Shown here piece by piece: positions 49,892-59,139 of a stretch of 64,000 nt of DNA (positions are counted from its first letter, which is position 1; every line of letters begins with the position of its first letter). The DNA is taken from positions 18,487-82,486 of the forward strand of contig NZ_BCXI01000042.1 in NCBI RefSeq assembly GCF_001895025.1, in the 5' to 3' direction. A program made the translations under genes and the position numbers. Under the pieces are notes generated by a model. It searched no databases. It saw only the letters and a list, made by a program, of their open reading frames with translations, and was not told the DNA's origin. The DNA is from Rhodococcus zopfii NBRC 100606 = JCM 9919. Its GTDB lineage: Bacteria > Actinomycetota > Actinomycetes > Mycobacteriales > Mycobacteriaceae.

Positions 49892-51175
49892 ATGTCGCTC
49901 GCCGTCAACGGAAACGAAATTCGGACTGCACAGCGGAATCAGTATGTCCAACAGTTCATCGAACGTCAGCTCCCACGAACCTCCACCTCTTCGCGGTACG
50001 ACTCGGTGGTTATCGCAGGTAACGGAATCGGTGCCCAAGTCTTTGCAGCGCAACTCGCCAAAAATCCTCAGTTCGAGGGAAAGGTGACTTTGGTCGCCCC
50101 CGCTGTCTCTGAGTCTCGCCGGCTCATCAACGGTGTCAGTTTGCGAGGGTCCGCTGCAGATTTTCTGTGCTCGGCTCTTGGCACCGACCACGAAAGTCTC
50201 CTGGCTGTTTCGGCCGGTACCTCAAGTCCCGCTCCTGCGGCATACCGGCAGACCGTAGCGGCCGCAATTCCTAGTGGTAACAGCTGGCACATCAAGTCTC
50301 CCGGCACCTGGCAGGGCGGAAACTGGGCCACCAATCCGATTATCTACGGGGTCAGGAACAGTCGCCTCGTTGCCGGAATGCGCGAACTCCTCGCCGATCA
50401 CCCAATCTCGTTCATCGAGGACAAAGTCCAGTCCGCTGACGAGCTCCGCAGCTACGCGGAAGGGACCCGCCCGCTCCTCGTCAATGCCACACCCAATCCG
50501 ACATTGTTCGGCGGAGAATCCCGCAAGCCTCGTCGGCTCGTCCTTGCGGTCCAGGCGCCGATGATTGAGAAGAAGATCAATGCTCCTTTGGAGGTTGAAA
50601 CGGCGTTCGCTCCGATTATCCGCCGCGACAACATCATCGATGTCGGCTACTTCACCCCGTTCGCTGATCCGCTTTCTCCCCGATCTACCTGGTATGGGAT
50701 CTTGGCTCGAGTTGTCGATGCGGACTCCGGATTTCACAAAGAGCACGAGCTCGACGTTATGACCGATGAGCTCGGTGGACTGGCGGAGTCGATGGGATTG
50801 GAGATCGACGACCCGAGTGAAACCCTCGCCCGTGCCCTAGTGCCTGCGTCTCCGTGGGGCAAGGTCACACCCTCCCAGCCCGGAACGCTCGACCTCAAGC
50901 GTATGTACTCGGGCGGAGCCCCATGCTATTACGCCGACGGGATGGTCTCGTCAGCGATTGGTGGTGTCATCGGAGCCGAAGCGGTCGTCCGCGGAGTGGA
51001 TGCAGACCAGGCCATTCGGGCCGCTCTTCGACCGTTTCGTAGGCACAACTACCTGTGGTGGATCGAAACGACGAAGACGGCGTTGTTCTCCGATTACCTC
51101 CTGCGTCTCAATCCGCGGGCGGCAATGCTCTATCCCCACACCGCGGGTTTGAACCTGTGGCAGTCGGCCGCATAG
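49892..51175 (+). CDS. FAD-dependent monooxygenase, oxygenase part of a two-component pair
   Basis: A protein of 427 residues. The ATG at 49892 has AAGGAG 7 bases upstream; the frame opens 11 codons earlier without a ribosome site. SVVIAGNGIGAQVFAAQLAK is a Rossmann GxGxxA/G FAD-binding start, and YYADGMVSSAIGGVIGAEAV near the C-terminus fits the FAD-contact helix of group E/A flavin monooxygenases (styrene-monooxygenase-like plan). The next gene encodes a flavin reductase, as expected for a reductase-dependent oxygenase. It would insert oxygen into an unsaturated or aromatic substrate. The likeness to StyA is structural only, and the substrate is unknown. It is the first gene of the operon. 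Confidence 0.75.
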   Translation: MSLAVNGNEIRTAQRNQYVQQFIERQLPRTSTSSRYDSVVIAGNGIGAQVFAAQLAKNPQFEGKVTLVAPAVSESRRLINGVSLRGSAADFLCSALGTDHESLLAVSAGTSSPAPAAYRQTVAAAIPSGNSWHIKSPGTWQGGNWATNPIIYGVRNSRLVAGMRELLADHPISFIEDKVQSADELRSYAEGTRPLLVNATPNPTLFGGESRKPRRLVLAVQAPMIEKKINAPLEVETAFAPIIRRDNIIDVGYFTPFADPLSPRSTWYGILARVVDADSGFHKEHELDVMTDELGGLAESMGLEIDDPSETLARALVPASPWGKVTPSQPGTLDLKRMYSGGAPCYYADGMVSSAIGGVIGAEAVVRGVDADQAIRAALRPFRRHNYLWWIETTKTALFSDYLLRLNPRAAMLYPHTAGLNLWQSAA

Positions 51176-51190
51176 CAGGAAGTCAAGAAG

Positions 51191-51679
51191 ATGATCGAGT
51201 ATGACGATTTCCGTTCCGCGATGCGGCGCCTCGCTGCAGGGGTCAGCATCATCTCCACTCAAGGGCCGGACGGACCGCTGGGCATCACTGCCACTGCTGT
51301 GACATCGCTGACCCCGGATCCTGCGAGCGTATTGTGTTGTATCAACAAGACCTCGACTGCCGGGGACGCCATCTGGTCGAATGGAACCTTTGCCCTCAAC
51401 CTGCTCCGACAGGAGCACCAGGACCTTGCTTGCCGATTTGCCGGAATGACCGGCGCACACGGTACAGAGAAGTTTTCCGAAGGAGCATGGAGCGAATTTC
51501 CCAGCGGTTCACCGGCGTTATCTGACAGCCTCGTCTCGTTTGACTGCGAACTGGACAGGCTGGTCGAGGTAGGCACCCACTACGTTGTGATCGGTTTGAT
51601 TACCGAGATCCGACTCGGCGAGCTCGGTGATCCCCTCATCTATTGCGACGGCACTTTCTCGGGCCTTGTGTCACTGTAG
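51191..51679 (+). CDS. Flavin reductase partner (HpaC/StyB-like)
   Basis: A protein of 162 residues, normal for the family, starting at an ATG with AGGAAG upstream, 15 bp after the oxygenase. It has FRSAMRRLAAGVSIISTQGP, GITATAVTSLTPDPASVLCC and LVSFDCELDRLVEVGTHYVV then IGLITEIRL, the flavin-reductase-like split-barrel pattern. It uses NAD(P)H to supply reduced FAD or FMN to the oxygenase. Close spacing indicates balanced co-expression. Confidence 0.9.
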   Translation: MIEYDDFRSAMRRLAAGVSIISTQGPDGPLGITATAVTSLTPDPASVLCCINKTSTAGDAIWSNGTFALNLLRQEHQDLACRFAGMTGAHGTEKFSEGAWSEFPSGSPALSDSLVSFDCELDRLVEVGTHYVVIGLITEIRLGELGDPLIYCDGTFSGLVSL

Positions 51680-51740
51680 ATGACTCATATAAGGCCCGTC
51701 TCAATCAGCCATTCTCGCTGGGACTCGCAATGGAGAAATC

Positions 51741-53246
51741 ATGTCCGGAAATGAAGTTGACACGTTGGCCGTCCCGGCGACGTTCGACAGCGTCGACCCG
51801 CGCAACGGTGAGCTCGTCGCTATGTACCCCATACAGCAACTGCACGATGTGCGGGACACTGTGGAACAGGCCCGCGCTGACACTGATTGGTGGAGCGGTC
51901 TCAGCTTTGCCGGCCGTACACGCAGGCTAACGAAGTGGCGCCAGCTGATCCTCAATCGATTCGACGAACTCGCCGACCTTGTTTCCCGCGAAACTGGGAA
52001 ACCCAGCGCAGACGCCAGAATCGAAGTGGTGCTCGGAGTCGACCATCTCCATTGGGCAACAAAGAACGCCAAGAGAGTACTCAGACGCCGCCACGTAGCA
52101 CCTGGCATGCTGATGTTCAATCATGTCGCCACTGTCGAATACCAGCCTTACGGAGTGGTCGGTGTCATCGGTCCATGGAACTATCCCGTATTCACGCCTA
52201 TGGGTTCGATCGCGTATGCTCTGGCAGCCGGCAACACCGTCGTGTTCAAGCCGAGCGAATACACCACTCGGGTGGGACAGTGGCTCGTTGACACCTTCGT
52301 CGAATCGCTCGGCGACGAAGGTATGCATCGCACACCTCTCCGCCTTATCACCGGGAATGGAATCACAGGTGCTGCCCTGTGCCGAAGCGGTATCGACAAG
52401 CTCGCGTTCACCGGTTCCACCGCAACAGCCCGGAGAGTGATGGGTGCTTGCGCGGAATCGCTCACACCAGTCCTGATGGAATGTGGTGGTAAGGACGCGC
52501 TTCTGGTTGATTCCACAGCGAATCTGAAGTCTGCCGCGGATGCGGTGGTGTGGGGTGCGCTCGCCAACGCCGGGCAAACCTGCGTCGGTGTGGAGCGGGT
52601 ATACGTCGCCGATGCGGTGGCCGAAGAGTTCATCTCGATGGTATGCGATCATGTTGCATCGCTACGTATCGGTGGTGATACCAGTGCAGACATCGGTCCA
52701 ATCACGATGCCCTCTCAGATCGATATCATCGAACGCCATATTAACGACGGAGTTGCCGCAGGTGGACAACCACTCGTCGGTGGTTCCTCCTCAGTCCGAC
52801 CACCCTATGTATCTCCAGTTGTGCTCGTGGACGTGCCTGAGGACGCGAGCGCTGTTACCGAGGAAACGTTCGGCCCCGTGATCATCATCAACCGTGTGCC
52901 CTCCCTCGACGTTGCGGTCGCCCGCACCAACGCCAGTCGCTATGGACTCGGAGCAACGGTCTTCTCACGAAGGAACGGCAACCGCGCTGCCCGGAGCCTG
53001 AGAGTCGGCATGGTCGGTATCAATTCGATCTTGCCGTACGTGGCAATGCCGTCACTGCCCTTCGGAGGCGTCGGCAACTCAGGATTCGGACGTATTCACG
53101 GTGCCGACGGCCTACGAGAGTTTGCCATGCCGAAATCAGTAGCACGAAAAGTACTGCCGGCTGCGATGAACCCGACATCGTTCAACCGCCCATTTTGGAC
53201 GGTTCGTGCTCTCGTATCGCTGACCAAAAGTCTATATCGCTGGTGA
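51741..53246 (+). CDS. NAD(P)-dependent aldehyde dehydrogenase
   Basis: A protein of 501 residues, full length for the family. The ATG at 51741 has GGAGAAA 3 bases upstream. Conserved points: GPWNYPVFTPMGSIAYALAA then GNTVVFKPSE (cofactor region), LAFTGSTATARRVM, LMECGGKDALLV (catalytic Glu) and NAGQTCVGVERVYV (catalytic Cys), ending in LPFGGVGNSGFGRIHGADGL. It oxidises an aldehyde to an acid, probably the product of the upstream monooxygenase after rearrangement. It shares the operon (61 bp gap) and is followed by a terminator-like hairpin. Confidence 0.93.
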   Translation: MSGNEVDTLAVPATFDSVDPRNGELVAMYPIQQLHDVRDTVEQARADTDWWSGLSFAGRTRRLTKWRQLILNRFDELADLVSRETGKPSADARIEVVLGVDHLHWATKNAKRVLRRRHVAPGMLMFNHVATVEYQPYGVVGVIGPWNYPVFTPMGSIAYALAAGNTVVFKPSEYTTRVGQWLVDTFVESLGDEGMHRTPLRLITGNGITGAALCRSGIDKLAFTGSTATARRVMGACAESLTPVLMECGGKDALLVDSTANLKSAADAVVWGALANAGQTCVGVERVYVADAVAEEFISMVCDHVASLRIGGDTSADIGPITMPSQIDIIERHINDGVAAGGQPLVGGSSSVRPPYVSPVVLVDVPEDASAVTEETFGPVIIINRVPSLDVAVARTNASRYGLGATVFSRRNGNRAARSLRVGMVGINSILPYVAMPSLPFGGVGNSGFGRIHGADGLREFAMPKSVARKVLPAAMNPTSFNRPFWTVRALVSLTKSLYRW

Positions 53247-53301
53247 TGACTGATCGGTCGTCGTCTTGCTGTTCCGACCGAGTTCAAACCACCGCCAGGG
53301 G

Positions 53302-53340
53302 GTGCCGAGTCGCAATCAGGACCTGTTGGCGACTCGGCAC
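53302..53340 (+). terminator. 12-bp perfect stem-loop after the aldehyde dehydrogenase
   Basis: GTGCCGAGTCGC pairs with GCGACTCGGCAC around a 15-base loop, followed by ATTCATTCC. It lies between two genes of the cluster, so it may end or attenuate the first operon. Confidence 0.6.
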
Positions 53341-53447
53341 ATTCATTCCAGCCGACACACAACCTTGAGCCCGCAGTCTGCTGGTGACCTTCTCTTTCTC
53401 AGCTTCTGCATACGCGACGATTTTCAACACCGGGAGCGCTTTTCCAT

Positions 53448-55472
53448 ATGAGCAGTCCATATCCGCACCTCCTTCAACCCCTGGATCTCGGCTTTGTCGC
53501 ACTGCCCAATCGTGTACTGATGGGATCGATGCATCTCGGCCTTGAGGAGGCGCCGAACGGGTTTTCTCGAATGGCGGAGTTCTATGCGATCCGTGCTCGT
53601 GCAGGAGTCGGACTCATCGTGACAGGCGGCGTCGCCCCGAACAATGAAGGTCGTCCGTTTCCAAATGGAGCCACCCTGACGTCCGAAGCAGAGGCCGAGG
53701 AACACACCGTGATCACCGAAGCAGTTCATCGAGAGGGCGGTAAGATTGCTCTCCAACTGTTGCATTTCGGTCGATATGCCCACCACTCCGATCTAGTTGC
53801 ACCGAGCGCACTGAAGGCCCCGATCGTCGATTTCGCTCCCCGCGAACTCACGACCGACGAAGTCGAGGCTACGATCGGCGACTTCGTCTCTGCGGCCAAG
53901 TTGGCTCAGCGAGCCGGATACGACGGCGTCGAGATCATGGGGTCAGAAGGCTACCTAATCAACGAATTCCTCACTAGTGCGACCAACCACCGCACCGACG
54001 AGTGGGGCGGTGACTACGAGAACCGGATGCGTTTCGCTATCGAAATCGTCCGCCGTATCCGCCAGGCGGTCGGGCCGCAGTTCATCCTTATCTACCGACA
54101 GTCCATGCTAGATCTGGTGGAGGACGGCTCTACCCTTGACGAGGTCCTGATGCTCGCCCAGCGTATTGAGGCGGCCGGTGCATCGATCCTCAACACGGGA
54201 ATCGGGTGGCATGAAGCGCGCATCCCAACGATCGCGACCATGGTTCCCCGCGGCGCTTATGCGTGGGTGACTCGAAAAGTAAGACACGTGGTGGACATCC
54301 CGGTCGTTGCCAGCAACCGGATCAACACTCCCGATGTCGCCGAATCGATACTCGCTGACGGTTTCGCGGATATGGTTTCGATGGCACGGCCGTTTCTCGC
54401 CGACCCAGAGTTCATTCAGAAGGCCGAGCGCGGCGCCGCGCACAGCATCAACACCTGCATCGGTTGCAACCAGGCATGTATAGACCATACGTTCAGCGGA
54501 AAGATCACTACCTGCGTGGTTAATCCCCGAGCCTGCCGGGAGACCGAACTCGTCTTGAGTAGAACGGTGCGATCAAAGAGAGTCGCCATTGTTGGTTCCG
54601 GTCCTGCCGGACTTGCGGCGGCAACCACGGCGGCGGAACGTGGACACAGAGTCACCCTGTTCGAGGCGTCGCCTGAAATCGGTGGACAGCTCAATGTTGC
54701 CAAGACGATTCCGGGAAAGGACGAGTTCTACGAATCAATCCGCTACTTTGCGGACCGCGTTCATGTCACCGGGGTGGATCTTCAGTTGAACACGTCGGTC
54801 ATTGCTCAGGATCTGCGAGACGGAGGCTACGACCACGTCGTCCTAGCCACCGGTGTCGTCCCACGCGTCCCGGACATTCCCGGAGTAGACCACCCCAGTG
54901 TCGTCGGCTATCTGGATGTCTTGCGCAATGCTGTGCCGGTCGGGACGCGCGTGGCGATTCTAGGTGCCGGCGGTATCGGGTTCGACGTTGCGAAGAAGCT
55001 CACCTTCGACGCTGATGAATCCCGCGACGCCACAGACTCGTTCTTCCGCTACTGGGGAATCGATCCAAGTTATCGCAACCGTGGCGGCCTGACCGCCCCG
55101 CCGAACACGCGGTCGGCTCGTCAGATCTTCTTGCTGCAACGAAAGTCTACGAAAGTCGGAGCCGGGCTAGGGAAGACGACCGGATGGATTCACCGTGCCG
55201 AGCTAAAACGTCACGGCGTGGAGATGATCTCCGGCGTCGCTTACGACCGCATCGACAACGACGGACTGCACATCACGGTGGACGGTCAGCGGCGCGTGCT
55301 TGTGGTCGACACAGTAGTACTGTGTACCGGTCAGGAGCCACGGCGTGAACTGTACGAGGATCTTCTCTCGATGGGCGTGCCTGTCCATCTGATCGGTGGA
55401 GCGGACGTCGCAACGGAGCTTGATGCTAAGCGCGCAATCCGTCAGGGAACTGAGCTCGCGGCATCGTTGTAA
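53448..55472 (+). CDS. 2,4-dienoyl-CoA reductase-like FMN/4Fe-4S/FAD oxidoreductase
   Basis: A protein of 674 residues, the usual length of the FadH family. Residues 1-340 are an old-yellow-enzyme barrel (GGKIALQLLHFGRYAHHSDL, AQRAGYDGVEIMG, NHRTDEWGGDYENRMRF). The iron-sulfur site is CIGCNQACI with a fourth Cys in KITTCVVNPRA (C-x2-C-x3-C-x11-C). Residues 375-674 are the FAD/NADPH domain with VAIVGSGPAGLAAATTAAER and VAILGAGGIGFDVAKKL. It should reduce a conjugated dienoyl-CoA or an enone. GGGAG precedes the ATG. Together with the ECH1-like isomerase it suggests a polyunsaturated or terpenoid acyl-CoA route. Confidence 0.9.
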   Translation: MSSPYPHLLQPLDLGFVALPNRVLMGSMHLGLEEAPNGFSRMAEFYAIRARAGVGLIVTGGVAPNNEGRPFPNGATLTSEAEAEEHTVITEAVHREGGKIALQLLHFGRYAHHSDLVAPSALKAPIVDFAPRELTTDEVEATIGDFVSAAKLAQRAGYDGVEIMGSEGYLINEFLTSATNHRTDEWGGDYENRMRFAIEIVRRIRQAVGPQFILIYRQSMLDLVEDGSTLDEVLMLAQRIEAAGASILNTGIGWHEARIPTIATMVPRGAYAWVTRKVRHVVDIPVVASNRINTPDVAESILADGFADMVSMARPFLADPEFIQKAERGAAHSINTCIGCNQACIDHTFSGKITTCVVNPRACRETELVLSRTVRSKRVAIVGSGPAGLAAATTAAERGHRVTLFEASPEIGGQLNVAKTIPGKDEFYESIRYFADRVHVTGVDLQLNTSVIAQDLRDGGYDHVVLATGVVPRVPDIPGVDHPSVVGYLDVLRNAVPVGTRVAILGAGGIGFDVAKKLTFDADESRDATDSFFRYWGIDPSYRNRGGLTAPPNTRSARQIFLLQRKSTKVGAGLGKTTGWIHRAELKRHGVEMISGVAYDRIDNDGLHITVDGQRRVLVVDTVVLCTGQEPRRELYEDLLSMGVPVHLIGGADVATELDAKRAIRQGTELAASL

Positions 55473-55532
55473 GGAAATTCGGCGACGAGTGGGGCTCCCC
55501 CCGAAAAGTGGACACGGTTAGCCCCATACCGT

Positions 55533-55889
55533 TCAGTTCGCGACGGCTGATGCTGATGGTGGTGCGAGAGCCAGGTTGGGGCCAGGCCGCGTGAGCGGCG
55601 CGTTTGACGTGCCACTTGAGGTATTTGTGCGCTTGATCACGGGCGCGGCGCTGATAGGCGGCGACGGGCGCGGTTGAGCCGGTCGAGTCGATCGGAGTAC
55701 GGTGCGTAGCCCGCGCTGGTGGGTCTCGAGTTCGTCGAAGGCCACGCGATATCCCGGCCTCTGGGAGTCGGCTGCGGCCAGGTCGGTGGCGGACGCTATT
55801 GGCAGGATCGAGCAGGGTCGTGAACAGGTGGTAGATCGTGGGGTTCTCGCGGCCGTCGTCGAGGGGTAGTCGATGATGATGAGGCTCAT
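55533..55889 (-). pseudogene. IS4-type transposase remnant (C-terminal part)
   Basis: On the minus strand, in two frames, one reads DDGRENPTIYHLFTTLLDPA and ARDQAHKYLKWHVKRAAHAA, the other ATDLAAADSQRPGYRVAFDE then LETHQRGLRTVLRS. This is the tail of a DDE transposase of IS4 type, with frameshifts. Its other part lies beyond the IS21 element at 58226 onward, so the IS21 copy landed inside it. Bases 55473-55532 show no gene. Confidence 0.7.
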
Positions 55890-55938
55890 CGAAAGTGCTC
55901 AGCTGTGCTCGGTGAAAGTGCGCAGCCGTGGGCAGGGA

Positions 55939-56751
55939 TCACTGTAGCGGTTGCCGAGTCCCGGTGGTGGCTTGACGGAGCTTTTCCGCTCGGGCGTGGT
56001 GGTCACGCAACCGGTAGGAATCCCCGTCGAGGTTGAGCACGACCGACCGGTGCAGCAGCCGATCGAGCATCGCCGCCGCGACGGTCGTGTCACCGAGGAC
56101 CTCACCCCACTCACCGACACCTCGATTGGTGGTGATCACGATCGAAGTCTTCAGATAGCGTTGCGCGACAACCTGAAACAACGCCGACGCGGCCTCACCC
56201 GGCAACGGAAGGTAGCCGAGTTCATCGATCACCAACAGCGTCGGCCCGGCGTAGAACCGCATCGTCGTCGCCCACCGGCCCTCGATCGCCGCCCGATGAC
56301 AGCGCGCTGCCAGATCGGCGGCGGTGGTGAAGTAGGTGCGATAGCCGGCATAGGCGGCAGCCCGCGCCAAACCCACCGACAGGTGGGTCTTTCCGACCCC
56401 AGGGGGCCCGATGAGCAGGACGTTCGTCGCGGTTTCCAGGAACCGGCAGGAGCCCAGCTCGGCGATCAGGGCCCGATCCAGCCCCGGAGCGGCATCGAAA
56501 TCGAAGTCGTCGAGGGAGGCCGGGGTGGGCAAGCATGCGAACCGCAACCGGCCGGCCAGCCGCCTGGCCTCGGTGGCGTCGACCTCGATCGACAGCAGCT
56601 GTTCGAGGGCCGCGGTCATCGACAGCCCGTCCTTCTGGGCCCGGTCGAGCACCGACGGCAGTGCCTCGGCGGCGTCGTGCAACTTCAGGGTCGCCAGGTG
56701 ACCACGCAGACGCTGATAGAGACTGGCTGTGGTGGTGTCGGGAGCGGTCAT
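55939..56751 (-). CDS. istB: IstB, IS21 transposition helper ATPase
   Basis: A protein of 270 residues starting at the ATG at 56751, which overlaps the istA stop. Walker A is LLIGPPGVGKTHLSVGLA and Walker B is TLLVIDELGYLPL; ITTNRGVGEWGEVLGD and MLDRLLHRSVVLNLDGDSYR are the usual sensor and C-terminal segments. It activates the IstA transposase and selects targets. Length and motifs are complete, so it is likely functional. The frame is open far upstream only as a shadow of istA. Confidence 0.95.
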   Translation of the reverse strand: MTAPDTTTASLYQRLRGHLATLKLHDAAEALPSVLDRAQKDGLSMTAALEQLLSIEVDATEARRLAGRLRFACLPTPASLDDFDFDAAPGLDRALIAELGSCRFLETATNVLLIGPPGVGKTHLSVGLARAAAYAGYRTYFTTAADLAARCHRAAIEGRWATTMRFYAGPTLLVIDELGYLPLPGEAASALFQVVAQRYLKTSIVITTNRGVGEWGEVLGDTTVAAAMLDRLLHRSVVLNLDGDSYRLRDHHARAEKLRQATTGTRQPLQ

Positions 56752-58103
56752 GACAGGGTGTTCCTTCCGCGGGCAGCACGCTCGTAGGCGGCCAGATCGG
56801 TAACCGTCGACTGCGGTGTCGTCGACGGTGAGTGATGGTCGGTGGTGTCGGTGCGCAGTGCTGCTGCCGCAGCCAGTGCGTCCGCGCCGGGTGGGATGCG
56901 TTCCTTGCGGCGGTGCGGCCGCCCTCCGGCCGCGGCACCGGGCATCGCGGCCTGTTCGAGAGCGTGGACGTGGCCGTGATCGCGCACGATCACGCCGGCC
57001 CCGTCCGGGGCCAGGCGGTGGCGGGCGACGGTGATCTGTGAGGCGGTGACGATGTCGATCGCCTCGTCGCCGAGCCGTCGGGTGACATGCACCTGTGCTG
57101 CGGCCAACTCCGGCGGCACCGAGTAGCGGTTGCCGCGGTAGGCCACCAACGACTGCCGGGAGGCGGTCCGCGGCTCGCTGAGCACCACCGGATACGGACT
57201 GCTCGGCATCGGCGCGAGCGGTTTCCGAGCGGCGACGGTGAGCACCGAGGCCTTGCCGTCGGCGGTGGCCCGCATCCGGGCATCGGCCCGCAGGGTGCAG
57301 AACTTGTCGATGCTTGCCTGCGCCTGCTCGACGGTGAGTTCGTCCGCGACGGTGCGCCACCAGCGTTGGGCCGCAGTGTGATTGGCCTTCTCGACGACGC
57401 CCTTGCGGTTCCCGGACCGGGATGGGCAGATCGCCACCGACACGCCGTAATGCTTGGCGACGCCGGCGAAGGAGGCGGTGACCTTCCCGCTGTCGGGGTG
57501 GCAGACCGTGGCCATCCGATCGAACCGCCAGGTGCGGGTCACGCCGCCGAGTTTGCGGCAGATCCGGTCGAGACCGTCGATCAAGTGCGGCTGGGTCATT
57601 GCCGGGGCGAGCACCCCACGCCACCGACCGGAATGCGCCAGCGAGCCGACCAGTAGATATGCGGTCTTGCCCCACCCCCACGAGGCGGGTGGGTTCGGCA
57701 GTTCGACCCAGTCCCATTGGGTTTCCTCCCCGGGCGGATGCTCGATGACCGCGTTGGGGCGGTCGGTGGCGCACGCGCAGGCCGGGCAGACGGGCCGCAG
57801 GTGTCGTTGCCGAATCTGGCGGGTCAGAGTCTGATACGAGGCGGTGTAGCCGAGGTCTTCGAGTTCGTCGCACAAGGTCCGCGCCCACAGGTGCGGGTCC
57901 TCGCGCAGGCGAGCGATGACGTAGTCGACGAACGGCTCGAACGGGTCTTCACCAGCGGGTTTACGCACGCCGGGGGTGGTGGTTCCGTTCAGATAGTTGC
58001 GGATGGTGCGGCGGTTGCGGCCGGTGTGCCGGGCGATCGCCGAGATCGTCCAGCCTCGTTTGTGCAGTGCGTGGATCTCCACGTCTTCCTCCCATGTCAA
58101 CAT
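56748..58103 (-). CDS. istA: IstA, IS21 transposase
   Basis: A protein of 451 residues. The N-terminal HTH is LHKRGWTISAIARHTGRNRR then TIRNYLNG. The DDE integrase core has ETQWDWVELPNPP and FDRMATVCHPDSGKVTASFA, and FCPSRSG-like ICPSRSGNRKGVVEKAN (with the Glu of GVVEKAN). The C-terminal part, YRGNRYSVPPELA then VHVTRRLGDEAIDI, is the family's barrel domain. It catalyses IS transposition with IstB. The ATG at 58103 lies about 90 bp inside the right end. No disruption is visible. Confidence 0.95.
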   Translation of the reverse strand: MLTWEEDVEIHALHKRGWTISAIARHTGRNRRTIRNYLNGTTTPGVRKPAGEDPFEPFVDYVIARLREDPHLWARTLCDELEDLGYTASYQTLTRQIRQRHLRPVCPACACATDRPNAVIEHPPGEETQWDWVELPNPPASWGWGKTAYLLVGSLAHSGRWRGVLAPAMTQPHLIDGLDRICRKLGGVTRTWRFDRMATVCHPDSGKVTASFAGVAKHYGVSVAICPSRSGNRKGVVEKANHTAAQRWWRTVADELTVEQAQASIDKFCTLRADARMRATADGKASVLTVAARKPLAPMPSSPYPVVLSEPRTASRQSLVAYRGNRYSVPPELAAAQVHVTRRLGDEAIDIVTASQITVARHRLAPDGAGVIVRDHGHVHALEQAAMPGAAAGGRPHRRKERIPPGADALAAAAALRTDTTDHHSPSTTPQSTVTDLAAYERAARGRNTLS

Positions 58104-58225
58104 GAGAAAGCGGGTCTCCTTCGAGTAGCTGGTGCGTGGTCAGAGACCACCAGCATCGAAGGAGACCCGCCCTCATCGGCGGAACCACACGGGTGAGCAC
58201 TTTCGGTGAGCAGGACTGAGCAGGA

Positions 58226-58720
58226 TCAATGAGCGCCATCAATGACGCGCACGCGCACTGGTTCGGCACCTCGAGCCGCGGCCGAGTGGATCTGGCACAG
58301 GTCGGCCAGCCCGGACCCGTCGGGAAGGTCCTCGACATAGACTGGCTTCGGCGCGGACTTGTCGGTGCGGATGCACCGCAACAAGTCCGCGCCGGTTGCG
58401 GTGGGCGCTGCGCACAGGGCATAGGAGAAGAACCCGCGGTCGGCGGTGAGCAACATGAGTCGACCGAAATCCTGGGCCGATCTACTGCGCGATTGCCACC
58501 GTAGCGGGATGCGCGCCCCGGTGCTCGCGGTCGGCGACGGCATGCTGGGTTCGCTCCGGTGCGGGTCGGCGCGCTCTGTTCCACAAAGGCAAGCTCCTCG
58601 AGCGTCCGGTCGACAGCACCCCGGAACCCTCGCCCGACATCTCGGTGTCCGAGGCTGCCTGACAAACCCAGATCCACAGGTACTGCCAATTCCTCGTCAC
58701 TGCGGAATTGACACGAGTCC
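58226..58720 (-). pseudogene. IS4-type transposase remnant (middle part)
   Basis: The minus strand encodes LMLLTADRGFFSYALCAAPT then ATGADLLRCIRTDKSAPKPV and YVEDLPDGSG, a segment conserved in IS4-type transposases (Asp of ADRGFF). Upstream pieces in other frames (around 58550-58720) are weaker. It is the counterpart of the remnant at 55533 across the IS21 insertion. Frame changes show it was also decaying independently. Confidence 0.7.
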
Positions 58721-59139
58721 GCCGGAGACTTTCCTCGTGGTCTCCGGGCTGGCTTCCATAAACCGACCAGTAGTTTCCCGCCGACCTCGGCGGGTGCGCA
58801 CCGCGTCCTGTCCAGATCCGCCAGGTGTCGAGCAGGTGCATCGAGGGACGTAATGGCACGGTTCCTCGCGTACTCCTTTTCATCTCGCTTGCCGGACCCG
58901 CACCATCTGGCAGTACTGGCCGCGTCCCGGCGTTGTCAGGGCTGCTCCCACTCTCCCGGGCACCACCCGGATCAGGCTGCCCTCAGCTCCACCGACCTGC
59001 TACAACAGGTCAGCGGGGGTCTCTCACCTTCACTCGAATCGCCGTGCCTCACGGCGCGAACTGAAAACGCGCCAGGTCCAGTTCCGAGGAGCTCCATCAC
59101 ATGTCCCGGTAGCCGCACGCGTCTCGCCCTGCGTCATCG
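58721..59139. other. 419-bp stretch with three small hairpins, no gene
   Basis: CCGGG-CACCA-CCCGG (58956-58970), GACCTG-CTACAA-CAGGTC (58994-59011) and GCCGTG-CCT-CACGGC (59041-59055) lie in a row within 100 bases. They could be a structured RNA, the end of the IS4 remnant, or the terminator region of the LuxR gene. No coding frame is convincing. Confidence 0.4.

Larger units (their letters stand above)
55884..58211. mobile_element. IS21-family insertion sequence
   Basis: The element carries leftward istA and istB overlapping by 4 bp. The ends are GCTCATCGAAAGTGCTCAGC (55884-55903) and, complemented, GCTCACCGAAAGTGCTCACC (58192-58211), 17 of 20 alike. A second partial end repeat (TGCTCGGTGAAAGTGCGCAG) follows the left end, as is usual for IS21 multiple terminal repeats. 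Both genes look intact. Outer limits are estimated to a few bases. It interrupts an IS4-type transposase gene. Confidence 0.85.

Noticed and set aside
58900..59090. Cobalamin, SAM-IV or TPP riboswitch
   Set aside because: The conserved core sequences of these classes are absent on both strands.
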